Assembly (NCBI GenBank): GCA_023268805.1
Contig: JALRKT010000005.1
Span: 2,413 to 55,788, forward strand
Length of the DNA stretch: 53,376 bases
Direction of reading: 5' to 3'
From: Bacilli bacterium
Lineage (GTDB): Bacteria > Bacillota_I > Bacilli_A > RFN20 > CAG-826
In this document: positions 11,298 through 19,844 of the stretch, piece by piece
Layout: each line of letters opens with the position of its first letter
Numbering within the stretch: position 1 is the first letter of the stretch
Program-made: the position numbers and the translations under genes
The notes under the pieces: generated by a model
The model's database searches: none
The model's input: only the letters and a program-made list of their open reading frames with translations
Told to the model about the DNA's origin: nothing

Positions 11298-12572
11298 ATG
11301 CTTGATTTTAACCTTATCAAAGCTCAGCCTGACATCATCGCAAAACGATTACAAAACAAAGGATTTGTGGTGGATTTCACCGAAATCCTTCGTGATGACC
11401 AACAACGAAAAACATGGTTATTAGAAATCGAACAAGTCAAGGCGGAAGTCAACCGCTTGTCTGCCAGTGTTCCTATTAAAAAGAAAGCAGGGGAAGATGT
11501 ACAACCCATTTTCCAACAAGTCAAACAACTCTACGCCTCCATCGCTGAAAAAGAAAAGGCGATGAAAGCCCTTGAAGTTAAAATGGATGCATTCTTATCG
11601 GAATTACCCAATCTTCCCGATGAAGACTTACTTGCCGGTGGCAAAGAAAACAACAAGGTTTTGCACGAAATTAACCCCAAACCTTCGTTTAATTTCCCCA
11701 TCAAAGATCACGTTGATCTTGCCGAATCGTTGCATTTAGTGGACTATCAACGGGCCGCAAAAATCTCGGGCGCTGGAACATGGATTTATACAGGTATTGG
11801 TGCACAACTCGAATGGGCTCTCTTAAATTTCTTTATCCAAGAACATTTAAAAGATGGTTACCAAATGATTCTTTTACCCCACCTTTTAAATTACGAATCA
11901 GGGTTAACCGCGGGACAATTTCCAAAATTTAAACAAGATGTGTTTTGGTTAGAACGTACAGAACCTGAAAAATTCTTATTACCGACCGCAGAAACAGGCT
12001 TAGTAAATCTTCATCGTAATGAAATTCTGAATGAGTCGGACTTACCCAAGAAATATTTTGCCTATTCTCCTTGCTATCGTTTTGAAGCGGGTAGTTATCG
12101 TTCTGAAGAACGAGGGATGATCCGTGGCTACCAATTTAACAAAGTTGAACTCGTTCAATACACCAAACCTGACCAAAGTGATGCGATGTTTGATGAATTG
12201 GTAAAAAAAGCGTCCTCCTTGGTAGAAAAGCTTGGTCTACATTTCCGAGTCTCCAAACTCGCAGCCGGGGATTGTTCGCATGCGATGGCAAGAACCTATG
12301 ATATCGAAGTGTTTATTCCTTCGTTAAATATTTATAAGGAAGTAAGTAGTGTGTCTAACGCCCGTGATTACCAAGCACGTCGGGGTATGGTTCGCTATAA
12401 AGACACCACTTTGAACAAAAATGTCTTTGCGCATACCTTAAACGCTTCTGCCTTAGCAACCTCTCGAATTTTGCCTGCCATTCTCGAACAATATCAAACC
12501 AAAGAAGGATGGGTTCGTGTTCCTACTGTTTTACAACCCTTTCTAGAGGGGCTTACTGTTTTACAACCATGA
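11298..12572 (+). CDS. serS: Seryl-tRNA synthetase
   Basis: Class II aminoacyl-tRNA synthetase (424 aa) charging tRNA-Ser. The N-terminal coiled-coil arm (about 30-105, rich in Lys/Glu) precedes the catalytic domain with LLPTAETGLVNLHRNEIL, motif 2 (YRSEERGMIRGYQFNKVE) and motif 3-type residues in SALATSRILPAILEQYQ. No T-box leader is present; it is read from the gyrA unit. Its last residues contain a repeat, TVLQP-FLEGL-TVLQP, encoded by two identical 15-bp segments. The stop overlaps tadA as ATGA. Confidence 0.95.
   Translation: MLDFNLIKAQPDIIAKRLQNKGFVVDFTEILRDDQQRKTWLLEIEQVKAEVNRLSASVPIKKKAGEDVQPIFQQVKQLYASIAEKEKAMKALEVKMDAFLSELPNLPDEDLLAGGKENNKVLHEINPKPSFNFPIKDHVDLAESLHLVDYQRAAKISGAGTWIYTGIGAQLEWALLNFFIQEHLKDGYQMILLPHLLNYESGLTAGQFPKFKQDVFWLERTEPEKFLLPTAETGLVNLHRNEILNESDLPKKYFAYSPCYRFEAGSYRSEERGMIRGYQFNKVELVQYTKPDQSDAMFDELVKKASSLVEKLGLHFRVSKLAAGDCSHAMARTYDIEVFIPSLNIYKEVSSVSNARDYQARRGMVRYKDTTLNKNVFAHTLNASALATSRILPAILEQYQTKEGWVRVPTVLQPFLEGLTVLQP
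12524..12568 (+). repeat. 15-bp direct repeat at the serS 3' end
   Basis: TACTGTTTTACAACC occurs at 12524-12538 and again at 12554-12568, exactly 30 bp apart and in frame. The second copy ends immediately before the tadA ATG. Confidence 0.9.
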
Positions 12573-13027
12573 TCGAACATAACGACGCTCATTGGATGAA
12601 TTTAGCACTTGAAGAAGCTCGCAAAGCCGCTTTTTTGGGGGAAGTTCCTGTGGGTGCCGTTTTAGTCCATCACAATACATTGCTCGCCCAAGCGCATAAC
12701 ACAAGGGAAACAACCCAACAAATTTCGGGACATGCTGAAATTAAGGTGCTTGAAAAAGCGGGTGAAGGGATTCAATCATGGCGTTTACCAGAAACAACCC
12801 TTTATGTCACGGTAGAACCGTGCTTGATGTGCGTAGGTGCTATTCTTCAAGCCCGTGTTCGACGGGTCGTCTTTGGGGTAAGGGAACCTAAATCAGGGAG
12901 TTTAGTATCAAATCTTCAACTTCTAAAAATCCCTAACACGCCTAAGGTTGAGATTACCGAAGGAATTCTTTCTTCGGAATGTCGATCATTAATGAAATCA
13001 TTTTTCGGAGTTCAACGTGAAAGCTAG
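12569..13027 (+). CDS. tadA: tRNA-specific adenosine deaminase TadA
   Basis: Zinc deaminase (152 aa) that converts A34 to inosine in tRNA-Arg(ACG). The zinc-binding and catalytic set is complete: His55 and Glu57 in GHAEIKV, and Cys85 and Cys88 in EPCLMCVGAIL. Start ATG 12569 overlaps the serS stop as ATGA; an in-frame start 20 codons upstream would lie inside the serS repeat and adds non-homologous residues. The next gene begins inside its last 11 nt. Confidence 0.94.
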   Translation: MIEHNDAHWMNLALEEARKAAFLGEVPVGAVLVHHNTLLAQAHNTRETTQQISGHAEIKVLEKAGEGIQSWRLPETTLYVTVEPCLMCVGAILQARVRRVVFGVREPKSGSLVSNLQLLKIPNTPKVEITEGILSSECRSLMKSFFGVQRES

Positions 13028-14036
13028 ATGGCGTTTATTGTTTGTGGTTTTTATGGTGGGATGCACACCTACTTCGCCAACGAGTAACTTAAACAATTCA
13101 AGTGTGTTGACAAGCATTCCTCAACCCGATGATTTTGACAAAAACCGCGATGGAAAAACTGTTTTGATAGAATTGAATAAGTCGATTAACTTTTCACGTG
13201 AAAACAACAATGTGGGTGATTTTGTTCGCCTCTTCCCGGAAAACTATCGTGAGACAGAGGATGTCTGGGTACCCTATGCAACCGCAGAAGGGCCGGCGCT
13301 TGATCCTACATTTACAACCCGTGTTTGGACGGAAAATGAGTGGGACACAACCATAGCTCAACTCACCTCTCCTACTCAAGAAGCTTTTTTAGCGTTGTTA
13401 CAATCCTGGTTACCCTTTGATGATGTCTTTGTGTACCGTGAAGAAGTTGTGAATTTTAAAGATTTGAGTCACGAATTTTATGGTGGCGATTATTATTGGT
13501 TTAATAACCATATCGACACGTACACCACACGGTACGCACGGATGGATAACCAATTCATAACGGGTCGAGCAGAGGTACAAAGAACCTTTCAAACATTGAA
13601 CGAAATCTCGTTTGAACGCCTTCATGATGTGCAATTCAACGATGACACTATTTTTTCCTTGCAGGATGAAACTTTCCCCGCTGGCTATTTTGGGGCGGTT
13701 GATCAAAAATTAATGACGCCACGCGCCGGAAACAACACGAAGCATGCCTTGTCGTTAGGACCGGCTCGTTATTTATTAGACACCCTTGCCTATTGGGATT
13801 ATTTGATTCAAATGAGTCAGTCGGATAACACGATTAGTCCATATGCCCTTCAATTTACGTTTCAAAAACTTGCCGATGATGATCTTAATTTGCAATTTAA
13901 TATCACACAACCGCTCGAATCCTTACGCACAGAGGAGTATTATGAACATGTTGTTGACGTTCAAATACGTCAACGAGAATGGGTCGCATTCCATGAAGCC
14001 TCGTATCTATGGCTTGCTGACCATAGTGAGGGATAA
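13017..14036 (+). CDS. Putative lipoprotein of unknown function
   Basis: A 339-residue predicted lipoprotein: a short basic N-terminus, a hydrophobic stretch and lipobox FMVGC with Cys16, followed by a Ser/Thr/Asn-rich linker. The mature part is acidic and rich in Trp/Tyr/Phe, with no family I recognise. GTG 13017 is preceded by CGGAG at 6 nt and overlaps the tadA end, so it is the last gene of the long origin operon. It should sit on the outer face of the membrane. Confidence 0.75.
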   Translation: MKARWRLLFVVFMVGCTPTSPTSNLNNSSVLTSIPQPDDFDKNRDGKTVLIELNKSINFSRENNNVGDFVRLFPENYRETEDVWVPYATAEGPALDPTFTTRVWTENEWDTTIAQLTSPTQEAFLALLQSWLPFDDVFVYREEVVNFKDLSHEFYGGDYYWFNNHIDTYTTRYARMDNQFITGRAEVQRTFQTLNEISFERLHDVQFNDDTIFSLQDETFPAGYFGAVDQKLMTPRAGNNTKHALSLGPARYLLDTLAYWDYLIQMSQSDNTISPYALQFTFQKLADDDLNLQFNITQPLESLRTEEYYEHVVDVQIRQREWVAFHEASYLWLADHSEG

Positions 14037-14043
14037 GAAAGCG

Positions 14044-14060
14044 TGGTAAAATAAAAACCG
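14044..14060 (+). promoter_or_regulatory. Extended -10 promoter, predicted leaderless mRNA
   Basis: TGG-TAAAAT (hexamer 14047-14052) lies 8 nt before ATG 14061, with no Shine-Dalgarno sequence between them. The TGn before the hexamer is an extended -10 element. Confidence 0.55.
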
Positions 14061-15164
14061 ATGAAAAAAGAAGATATTTATAGCCTTGTTGTTTATGGGG
14101 TGATGGTTGCCATTGCCTTATTTGTGGGTTTAGAAATCATTGCACCCGCTTTTCGTACCCTTGGTATTGTAGGTGCAAGTCAATACGGATATGCAATTAT
14201 CACCATCGTGGCGGCTTTTCTCATTAATGTCATCTTATTAGAATTAGGCCACGTCTTGGGTGCGATCGTAGGAGGCTATGATATTAAATCCGTGAACATC
14301 CTTGGTCTTGCTCTTTATCGTTCTGAAAAAGGATGGCGAGTTGGCTTTAAATCGTTTGAAGGATTATCGGGAGAAACCGTTGTTGCTCCGAAAAACGCCA
14401 AATCCAAACCCGTTCTTAATCTCTGGGGTGGATTAATTCTTTACATGGTCGAAGTTGTTGTTGGCTTTTATCTTGCTTACTACGTATTTCTCGCTGAACA
14501 GTGGGGTCGTTACGCCTCCATTATTGTGATTGCCATCGGCGGGATGTTAATGATGTATAACTTTATGCCTTTCCGCATGGATACCGTGACGGATGGATAT
14601 CGTTTAGCGACCTTATCTAACGAAAAAGGAAACGAAGCGTACAACGAACTCATTCGCATTGAAAAAGCGTATAAAGATAACAGAGATCCAAAACCCTTCA
14701 AAACCTTCAAAGAAGTGAACAATCTCACCGCACAAATTCTCGTTTATAAAATTTATGACGCGCTTATCAATGAACAATATGATGATGCGTTAGGTTTTTT
14801 AGAACGCATTGAAGCGCATCCCCGCCTCGGTGAACTCTACCAACAACGCGCATTTTCCATTCGTTCTTTCATCACCTTATGGACGAGTAAGAAAAAAGAA
14901 GCGAGTGATTATTTTTATAATCTTTCCGCTAAAGATCGTAAATTTTTAGCTAATCATAACGCGATGCTCACGATGGCGGCTTATTTAATTGTCGCGGGAA
15001 CCATTGAAGATTCCTATTCTGAAGCCCGCTTTTGTGTGGACCGTCGTCCGGGATCCCTTGCCAAAATCAAAGAACCTGGTCGTGCCGAGATTGAAAATAA
15101 ACTCTTTGAAAGCGTCCTTGTCAAAGTCCAAAAGAAACATCCCAATTGGGATCTTAACCCTTAA
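14061..15164 (+). CDS. Membrane protein resembling a site-2 protease (M50) with its first zinc histidine replaced
   Basis: A 367-residue protein with about four to five membrane segments in its first 190 residues and a soluble, helical C-terminal half (about 200-367). The segment INVILLELGHVLGAIVGGY aligns with the HExxH helix of Firmicutes M50 proteases (HELGHLxFGLLTGY), but the first His is Leu (TTA), so the metal site should be broken. A second M50-like feature, YNFMPFRMDTVTDGYRL, resembles the NxxPxxxxDG motif. I infer a pseudo-protease, perhaps a membrane scaffold or a protein that binds substrates without cutting. Its 3' end overlaps mscL by 11 nt. Confidence 0.55.
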   Translation: MKKEDIYSLVVYGVMVAIALFVGLEIIAPAFRTLGIVGASQYGYAIITIVAAFLINVILLELGHVLGAIVGGYDIKSVNILGLALYRSEKGWRVGFKSFEGLSGETVVAPKNAKSKPVLNLWGGLILYMVEVVVGFYLAYYVFLAEQWGRYASIIVIAIGGMLMMYNFMPFRMDTVTDGYRLATLSNEKGNEAYNELIRIEKAYKDNRDPKPFKTFKEVNNLTAQILVYKIYDALINEQYDDALGFLERIEAHPRLGELYQQRAFSIRSFITLWTSKKKEASDYFYNLSAKDRKFLANHNAMLTMAAYLIVAGTIEDSYSEARFCVDRRPGSLAKIKEPGRAEIENKLFESVLVKVQKKHPNWDLNP

Positions 15165-15579
15165 TTTCCTTTTTACTTTCTTTTTTCTTTTTTAAAAGAT
15201 CTTTTTCGATTCTTAAACGCACTTTTTCAGAATACGCGACCGCTTTGACCACAAAGAACAAGAGCAAGGCAATGAGTAAAAAGTCGATTAAAGATTGGAT
15301 TAGTAACCCATATTGAAGTCGGATGGGAAGGGTTTCCCATCCACTCGGTGGATTCATTAAGTCCATTTCTTCAGGATTAACGGGAACTCCCGGTTGTAGC
15401 GTTATAAACCAACTCGATAAATCTGTGGATACAAGCCAACTGATGAGCGGCATAAAAATATTATTCACAAGGCTTGAGACAATCTTTTGAAATGAGGTCC
15501 CAATCATGATCCCGACAGCAAGATCAATTACGTTGCCTTTGGATATAAATTTTGAAAATTCTTGAACAAATTTTTTCAT
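15154..15579 (-). CDS. mscL: Large-conductance mechanosensitive channel MscL
   Basis: A 141-residue channel that opens on membrane tension and releases solutes in hypo-osmotic shock. The amphipathic N-terminal helix MKKFVQEFSKFISKGNVIDL is followed by TM1 (AVGIMIGTSFQKIVSSLVNN), an extracellular loop, TM2 (about 90-115) and a basic cytoplasmic helix. An AAGGAG ribosome-binding site sits upstream of the ATG. The 3' end overlaps the neighbouring convergent gene. Confidence 0.95.
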   Translation of the reverse strand: MKKFVQEFSKFISKGNVIDLAVGIMIGTSFQKIVSSLVNNIFMPLISWLVSTDLSSWFITLQPGVPVNPEEMDLMNPPSGWETLPIRLQYGLLIQSLIDFLLIALLLFFVVKAVAYSEKVRLRIEKDLLKKKKESKKEIKG

Positions 15580-15668
15580 CGTAAACTCCTTTTTTATATC
15601 GTAATCAAAATAAGACGAAGTAGCAAATGAAGAAGATTGTCTTACAATACATGTTAGAGGTACTTTGT

Positions 15669-15956
15669 ATGCAAGATTCTATTTTTTATTTGATCGCACT
15701 ATCCCTCGTCGTTCTCGTGCAAATATCCGTTTATCTCATTTATCAAAAGACCCAACAACAAAAAATCGCACTCCTACCGAATCTTGCCGTTTTAGTGGGC
15801 GGACTCGGTGTGAGTGCGTATCTTCGTTTTTTTGCCCCGATGGATGGGTGGAATGATCTTGCGGGCACGGTGATAGTTATTTTAACCATCGTCGCTACCT
15901 TGGCCAGTTTACTAACGTCGTTTTTGATGCTTTATTTCATCAAGAACAAAAAGTAA
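15669..15956 (+). CDS. Small three-helix membrane protein
   Basis: A 95-residue protein with three hydrophobic segments (about 4-24, 32-52, 63-88) and short charged ends; no family recognised. The frame is open from 15627, but ATG 15669 has AGAGG (15656-15660) 8 nt upstream and TACAAT (15643-15648) as a -10 box, and the added upstream residues are not needed. Its stop codon directly abuts the stop of the convergent tldE with no base between them. Confidence 0.65.
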   Translation: MQDSIFYLIALSLVVLVQISVYLIYQKTQQQKIALLPNLAVLVGGLGVSAYLRFFAPMDGWNDLAGTVIVILTIVATLASLLTSFLMLYFIKNKK

Positions 15957-17282
15957 TTATTTACCGGAAACGGTTAAGGATTTAATAAAGACACTGGGAA
16001 CGTTGTAGGACGATAAAAGAAGTTCGTTATCATTCGCAACTTCTTTGACGTTCATGAACACATCCACTAAGTTACCTGCGACGGTAATGAGGGTTAATGG
16101 GGTCGCTTTTTGACCTTTTTCAATCATAAAACCATTCGCTTGTAAGGAGAAATTACCAGATTGCGGGTTTAATCCAGCATGGACACCCATGAGTTCGGTA
16201 ATATAAACCCCTTCTTTGACTTGGCCAAAGAGTTGTTGAAGTGATTTTTTGCCCGGTTTTAAGACGATGTTGTTAAATCCAACCCCGACTTTACCGCCGC
16301 CACGATAGCCGTTTCCGGTGGTGGTTACACCATCTTTTTTTGCGGTGGTCAAGTTATAGAAGTACGTTTGTAAAACACCCTTTTTGATGACCGTCTTGTT
16401 ATAGGTTGCAACGCCTTCGTCATCAAAGTACGTAAAGAATTGGTTTTTTGTTAACGGCATTTCCATGACGGTGACTTTCTTACTGGCGACCGGTTGTTGC
16501 AGTTTGCCAAGCATCAAGGATGTTTTCTTTTGCACTTCTTCTGCAGAGGCGTTTTCTAAATAGGCTTCGAGTAAATCGGCCACGACATCCTTATCAAGAA
16601 CAACTTTGTAATTTTTCGATTTACATTGCGTTCCACCAAATTTTTCGACCGCTTTTTCGACAATTTTTTTGGCAAACGCATCTAAATCAAAGTCTGCGGG
16701 ATCGTTGGATAAGTGAACTTCCCCCGAACTCTTACGTTCCCCACTAGCTTCTGCAAGGACGCCAGCGTAGTAATAGTAGTAATTCGATTTGCGTTTGAGT
16801 TTTAAGCCATACGAGTTAATGAGCATCGCTTCGGATTCTCGTTCGTTGTATGTACATGCATTCACTTGGGTCACGCGGTTATCGAGTGCTTTTAATTTCT
16901 TTTCTAAAGCAAATAAACGTTCTTTTTTCGTTTCAATCGGTAATTCAGCAATCGCGGGATTAAAGACATTACGCTTTTTGTATTTTTCTGAACCCTCAAA
17001 AATAATCGCGAGTTCTTCTTTGGTGACTGTACCCGCGTTCGTTAAGATTTCTTGGATTAAAAAAGCAGGGGTATCTTTGGTGATTTTTTCCGTCGAAGCA
17101 TACCCAATTTTTCCGTTGACGATACCACGGGCATAAAGTGAAATATCTTCGGCGATTTTATACCCCTCAATTTGGGAGTTATAAAGTTTAAAGCTTGTGG
17201 ATTTTCCACGCGAAAAATAAAGTTCTAAGACATCAATTCCTTTTGCTTTTGCTAACGCAAAATAAGCATCAAATTTCGCCAT
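15957..17282 (-). CDS. tldE: TldE/PmbA-family protease partner
   Basis: A 441-residue member of the TldD/PmbA family without the HExxxH zinc motif, hence the TldE/PmbA-type subunit of a TldD-TldE heterodimeric metalloprotease, known for degrading unfolded peptides and trimming microcin B17-type leaders. Family landmarks include SQIEGYKIAEDISLYARGIVNGKIG and SGNFSLQANGFMIEKGQ. Start ATG 17282 is chosen because GAGGAGG lies 8 nt upstream; the frame runs 8 codons further without one. It follows tldD by 1 nt. Confidence 0.92.
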   Translation of the reverse strand: MAKFDAYFALAKAKGIDVLELYFSRGKSTSFKLYNSQIEGYKIAEDISLYARGIVNGKIGYASTEKITKDTPAFLIQEILTNAGTVTKEELAIIFEGSEKYKKRNVFNPAIAELPIETKKERLFALEKKLKALDNRVTQVNACTYNERESEAMLINSYGLKLKRKSNYYYYYAGVLAEASGERKSSGEVHLSNDPADFDLDAFAKKIVEKAVEKFGGTQCKSKNYKVVLDKDVVADLLEAYLENASAEEVQKKTSLMLGKLQQPVASKKVTVMEMPLTKNQFFTYFDDEGVATYNKTVIKKGVLQTYFYNLTTAKKDGVTTTGNGYRGGGKVGVGFNNIVLKPGKKSLQQLFGQVKEGVYITELMGVHAGLNPQSGNFSLQANGFMIEKGQKATPLTLITVAGNLVDVFMNVKEVANDNELLLSSYNVPSVFIKSLTVSGK

Positions 17283-17283
17283 A

Positions 17284-18681
17284 TTATTGTCCTCCTCGGC
17301 GACCACCGACGGTAATTTCGGTTACTCGTAAGGTGGGTTGTCCAACATCGGTTGGAATACTACCGGATGCGGCACCGCACATCCCTTGGGCGCGGGCTAA
17401 GTCATTGGCAATCATATCGATTCGGGGAAGAATTTCGTCTCCCTTACCGACTAAAGCAGCGCCTTTGACCGCTTCGGCAATTTTTCCATCGCGGATCATG
17501 TAGCCTTCTGAGACGGTAAAGTTAAATTCACCGGTTGCAGGATTAACCGATCCACCCCCCATTTTTTTAGCGTATAAACCATAAGGGGTCGCGGCAATAA
17601 TTTCTTCGACGGTATGAGGACCGTTTTCAATAAAGGTGTTCGTCATACGGGACGTTGGTTCAAATTTGTAGTTTTGACGACGGGAGTGACCATTTTGTGG
17701 CGTATTCATACGGCGACCATTGAATTGGTCCACCATAAAATTCACAAGTACCCCATTTTTAATAAGTTGGGTTTTTTCGGTGGGGAATCCTTCATCATCG
17801 ACGTTCGTTGAACCCCAAGCATTTTGAATCGTACCATCATCCACCGCGTTCACGATGGGATTAGCGACTTGTTTACCTAATTTATCCCAGAAAACAGAAA
17901 GTTTCTTTGAAACGGCAGACGCTTCAAAGGGGTGACCACATGCTTCGTGGAAAATAACACCACCAAAGCCGTTTCCAATGACAACAGGCATTTTTCCGGA
18001 GGGGCATTCTACAGCGCCTAATAAGGTAATGGCACCCTTGGCAGTTTCTAACGCTAATTCTTTGAGTTTGATTTTATCCGTGAAGAATTCTAAACCATCA
18101 CTGGCACCAGGACCTTCACCCGAGGTTTCAAATCGACCATTTTCGGCAGCAATCGCAATCATGTACATACGACCACGACGACGTTCATCTTCAACGAGAC
18201 GTCCGAGGGTATTAAAAATAGTGACCTTTTTGACCATTTCTGAAAAGTACACATTGGTACGAACAATCCGTGGGTCGTAGGCGGCCATGATATCATTGGC
18301 TTCTTTCATGAGGGCGATTTTTTCTTGAACACTCACGGACTCTAATGGTTTTTCTGTCGCATTTAAATCCTTACGAGTGCGAACTTTTTTGAGTTCGGGG
18401 ACGTCAATCACGCGTTTATCTTGAAAAGCTTTTGAGATATTGGTTGCTAATTCAACTAAACTCTTTTTGGATAGGTCGGATGTATAGGCATACGCACTTT
18501 GTAGGTTTTTCAAGACGCGAATCCCAACACCATAACCGTTATTGGATGTGCGTTCTTCAATTTTGCCGTTTTCCATGATGGTGGTTTGACCCACAACATC
18601 TTCAAAATACAATTCGGCAAAATCCGCTCCGTTTGCTGTGGCTAAAACGAGCAACTCTTTCGCAAATTTCTTTGAAATCAT
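17284..18681 (-). CDS. tldD: Metalloprotease TldD
   Basis: Catalytic zinc subunit (465 aa) of the TldD/TldE protease. The HExxxH motif is intact in FHEACGHPFEA (His245, Glu246, His250), next to GFGGVI. The C-terminus has SEGYMIRDGKIAEAVKGAALVGKG and the typical MCGAASGSIPTDVGQPTLRVTEITVGG. The ATG has GGAGG just upstream. It forms a two-gene operon with tldE. No obvious peptide substrate gene lies alongside. Confidence 0.95.
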   Translation of the reverse strand: MISKKFAKELLVLATANGADFAELYFEDVVGQTTIMENGKIEERTSNNGYGVGIRVLKNLQSAYAYTSDLSKKSLVELATNISKAFQDKRVIDVPELKKVRTRKDLNATEKPLESVSVQEKIALMKEANDIMAAYDPRIVRTNVYFSEMVKKVTIFNTLGRLVEDERRRGRMYMIAIAAENGRFETSGEGPGASDGLEFFTDKIKLKELALETAKGAITLLGAVECPSGKMPVVIGNGFGGVIFHEACGHPFEASAVSKKLSVFWDKLGKQVANPIVNAVDDGTIQNAWGSTNVDDEGFPTEKTQLIKNGVLVNFMVDQFNGRRMNTPQNGHSRRQNYKFEPTSRMTNTFIENGPHTVEEIIAATPYGLYAKKMGGGSVNPATGEFNFTVSEGYMIRDGKIAEAVKGAALVGKGDEILPRIDMIANDLARAQGMCGAASGSIPTDVGQPTLRVTEITVGGRRGGQ

Positions 18682-18827
18682 AATTTTCCTCCGCGATATT
18701 TCATTATTTTAACAAGTTATTTTTATAAAGGTTAGTCAAATTCATTGAAACTTGGTTGAAACTTGACATTTTCTTGATGTATTTTGGCTGGTTTGACGGT
18801 AAGTTTTTTAGTAGATAAGGTAGTAAT

Positions 18828-18925
18828 CATCTCCCCCTACCCGCTTCCACTTCATCGACCCAAGATTCGCACTGAAGAGGGAAGAATTATCTAAAAACGC
18901 TTAGGTTAAGGAGCGTTTTTTCTTT
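18828..18925 (+). ncRNA. Candidate small RNA with C-rich 5' end
   Basis: A plus-strand intrinsic terminator lies here although no plus-strand gene ends nearby, so a plus-strand transcript must start inside the gap. A possible promoter is TTGACG (18793-18798), 17-nt spacer, TAAGGT (18816-18821; weak). The RNA would be about 98 nt: a C-rich 5' segment (CTCCCCCTACCCGCTTCC, 18831-18848), a hairpin CTTCA/TGAAG (18852/18873 region) and the terminator. C-rich loops that bind Shine-Dalgarno sequences are typical of Firmicutes RsaE/RoxS-like RNAs; the comparison is by analogy only. Confidence 0.35.
18894..18925 (+). terminator. Intrinsic terminator of the small-RNA candidate
   Basis: AAAACGCT (18894-18901) pairs with AGCGTTTT (18912-18919) across a 10-nt loop and runs into TTTTTTCTTTT. 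Confidence 0.85.
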
Positions 18926-19008
18926 TGATAAGATGATTTCTGTGTTATAAAGAAGTGTCTAGCAAATAAAATTGCTGTCTCGATTGTTAACTTGATAGAG
19001 GAAAAGAA

Positions 19009-19779
19009 ATGAAAATTAACAAAACTATTTTAGCTTTAGGCGCGACGACCGCCTTTTTAACGTCCTGCTTGGGACCACAAACTTATTTTTCAGAAGTCTT
19101 TAATACATTATACGACACCTATTTTCCAACCCAAGATGCCCAAGATCGCTTGAACATGAACTATCGTGTTGATGCGGAAATCGTTCAAGACACGAATGTT
19201 TATACTTTTGAAGTGGATTTCTTTGGAACGGGCTTAAAACTTGTTCAAATTAGTCCTGCGACAGTCAACGGGGTGGAAACCACACGCACATTAACCGTGA
19301 TCTATGATTATGCAGAAGAAGGTATGTTTGCCTCACGTACGTATGCGAACAACCCAACTGTCACCGATAAAGTTTTTGAAGCGTTTGATGACAACTCCTT
19401 CGATTTATTTAACGAAGCTGTCTCTGTTGCCGAAGCAACGTTAACCGAAGAAATTAAAGGAATTATTAACAACCAAGCGACCAACTTAGTCATTGGAGGT
19501 CAACCTGCCGATCAAGACGTCAAAGTTTACACCCTTCCTGTCGCTCAATTTGTCGATCTCGCTTCCTTTGAAGATGTGGCGGGCTTTGTTCCAACCGAAC
19601 TTACCGTGAAAGTCACATTTACGGCCAGTACGACTGCTGCCATGTTTGAAATTGATGCCGCGTCGACGGATAAGTCTTACAGTGCAACCGTTGAACTTTC
19701 TAATCCCGATGGACTTGTTGCCAGTAATTTCTTATTAACAGCCGAACAAAAAGCCACCTATGAAGGCTACGCTGCTTAA
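19009..19779 (+). CDS. Putative lipoprotein
   Basis: A 256-residue predicted lipoprotein with lipobox FLTSC (Cys20). The mature part is acidic, rich in Thr/Val/Ala, and looks beta-rich with alternating hydrophobic residues; no family recognised. It has a GAGG ribosome-binding site and a TTATAA -10-like box upstream, and a bidirectional terminator after it, so it is a single-gene unit. Confidence 0.75.
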   Translation: MKINKTILALGATTAFLTSCLGPQTYFSEVFNTLYDTYFPTQDAQDRLNMNYRVDAEIVQDTNVYTFEVDFFGTGLKLVQISPATVNGVETTRTLTVIYDYAEEGMFASRTYANNPTVTDKVFEAFDDNSFDLFNEAVSVAEATLTEEIKGIINNQATNLVIGGQPADQDVKVYTLPVAQFVDLASFEDVAGFVPTELTVKVTFTASTTAAMFEIDAASTDKSYSATVELSNPDGLVASNFLLTAEQKATYEGYAA

Positions 19780-19801
19780 GTAAAAGTCATCAAAACAAAA
19801 T

Positions 19802-19831
19802 AAAAAGAGAGGCTAATAACCTCTCTTTTTT
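19802..19831. terminator. Bidirectional intrinsic terminator
   Basis: AAAAAGAGAGG (19802-19812) and CCTCTCTTTTT (19820-19830) form an 11-bp stem with A and T tracts on both sides, placed between two convergent genes. Confidence 0.92.
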
Positions 19832-19844
19832 GTATGAAATTTAC

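Larger units (their letters stand above)
18682..19008. other. 327-nt intergenic region with tandem repeat, small-RNA candidate and promoter of the next gene
   Basis: Contents in order: the tldD ribosome-binding site; a tandem 11-bp repeat of TTGAAACTTG (18745-18754 and 18756-18765); a probable small RNA with its own terminator (18828-18925, listed separately); then a TTATAA box near 18945 and a GAGG ribosome-binding site for the lipoprotein gene at 19009. Confidence 0.6.

Noticed and set aside
14241-14274. Calling the 14061 protein an active M50 protease
   Set aside because: The HExxH motif is LELGH; the first metal-binding His is missing, so activity cannot be assumed.
18763-18791. TTGACA at 18763 as the small-RNA promoter
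   Set aside because: No -10-like hexamer lies 16-18 nt downstream; TTGACG at 18793 with TAAGGT fits better but is still weak.
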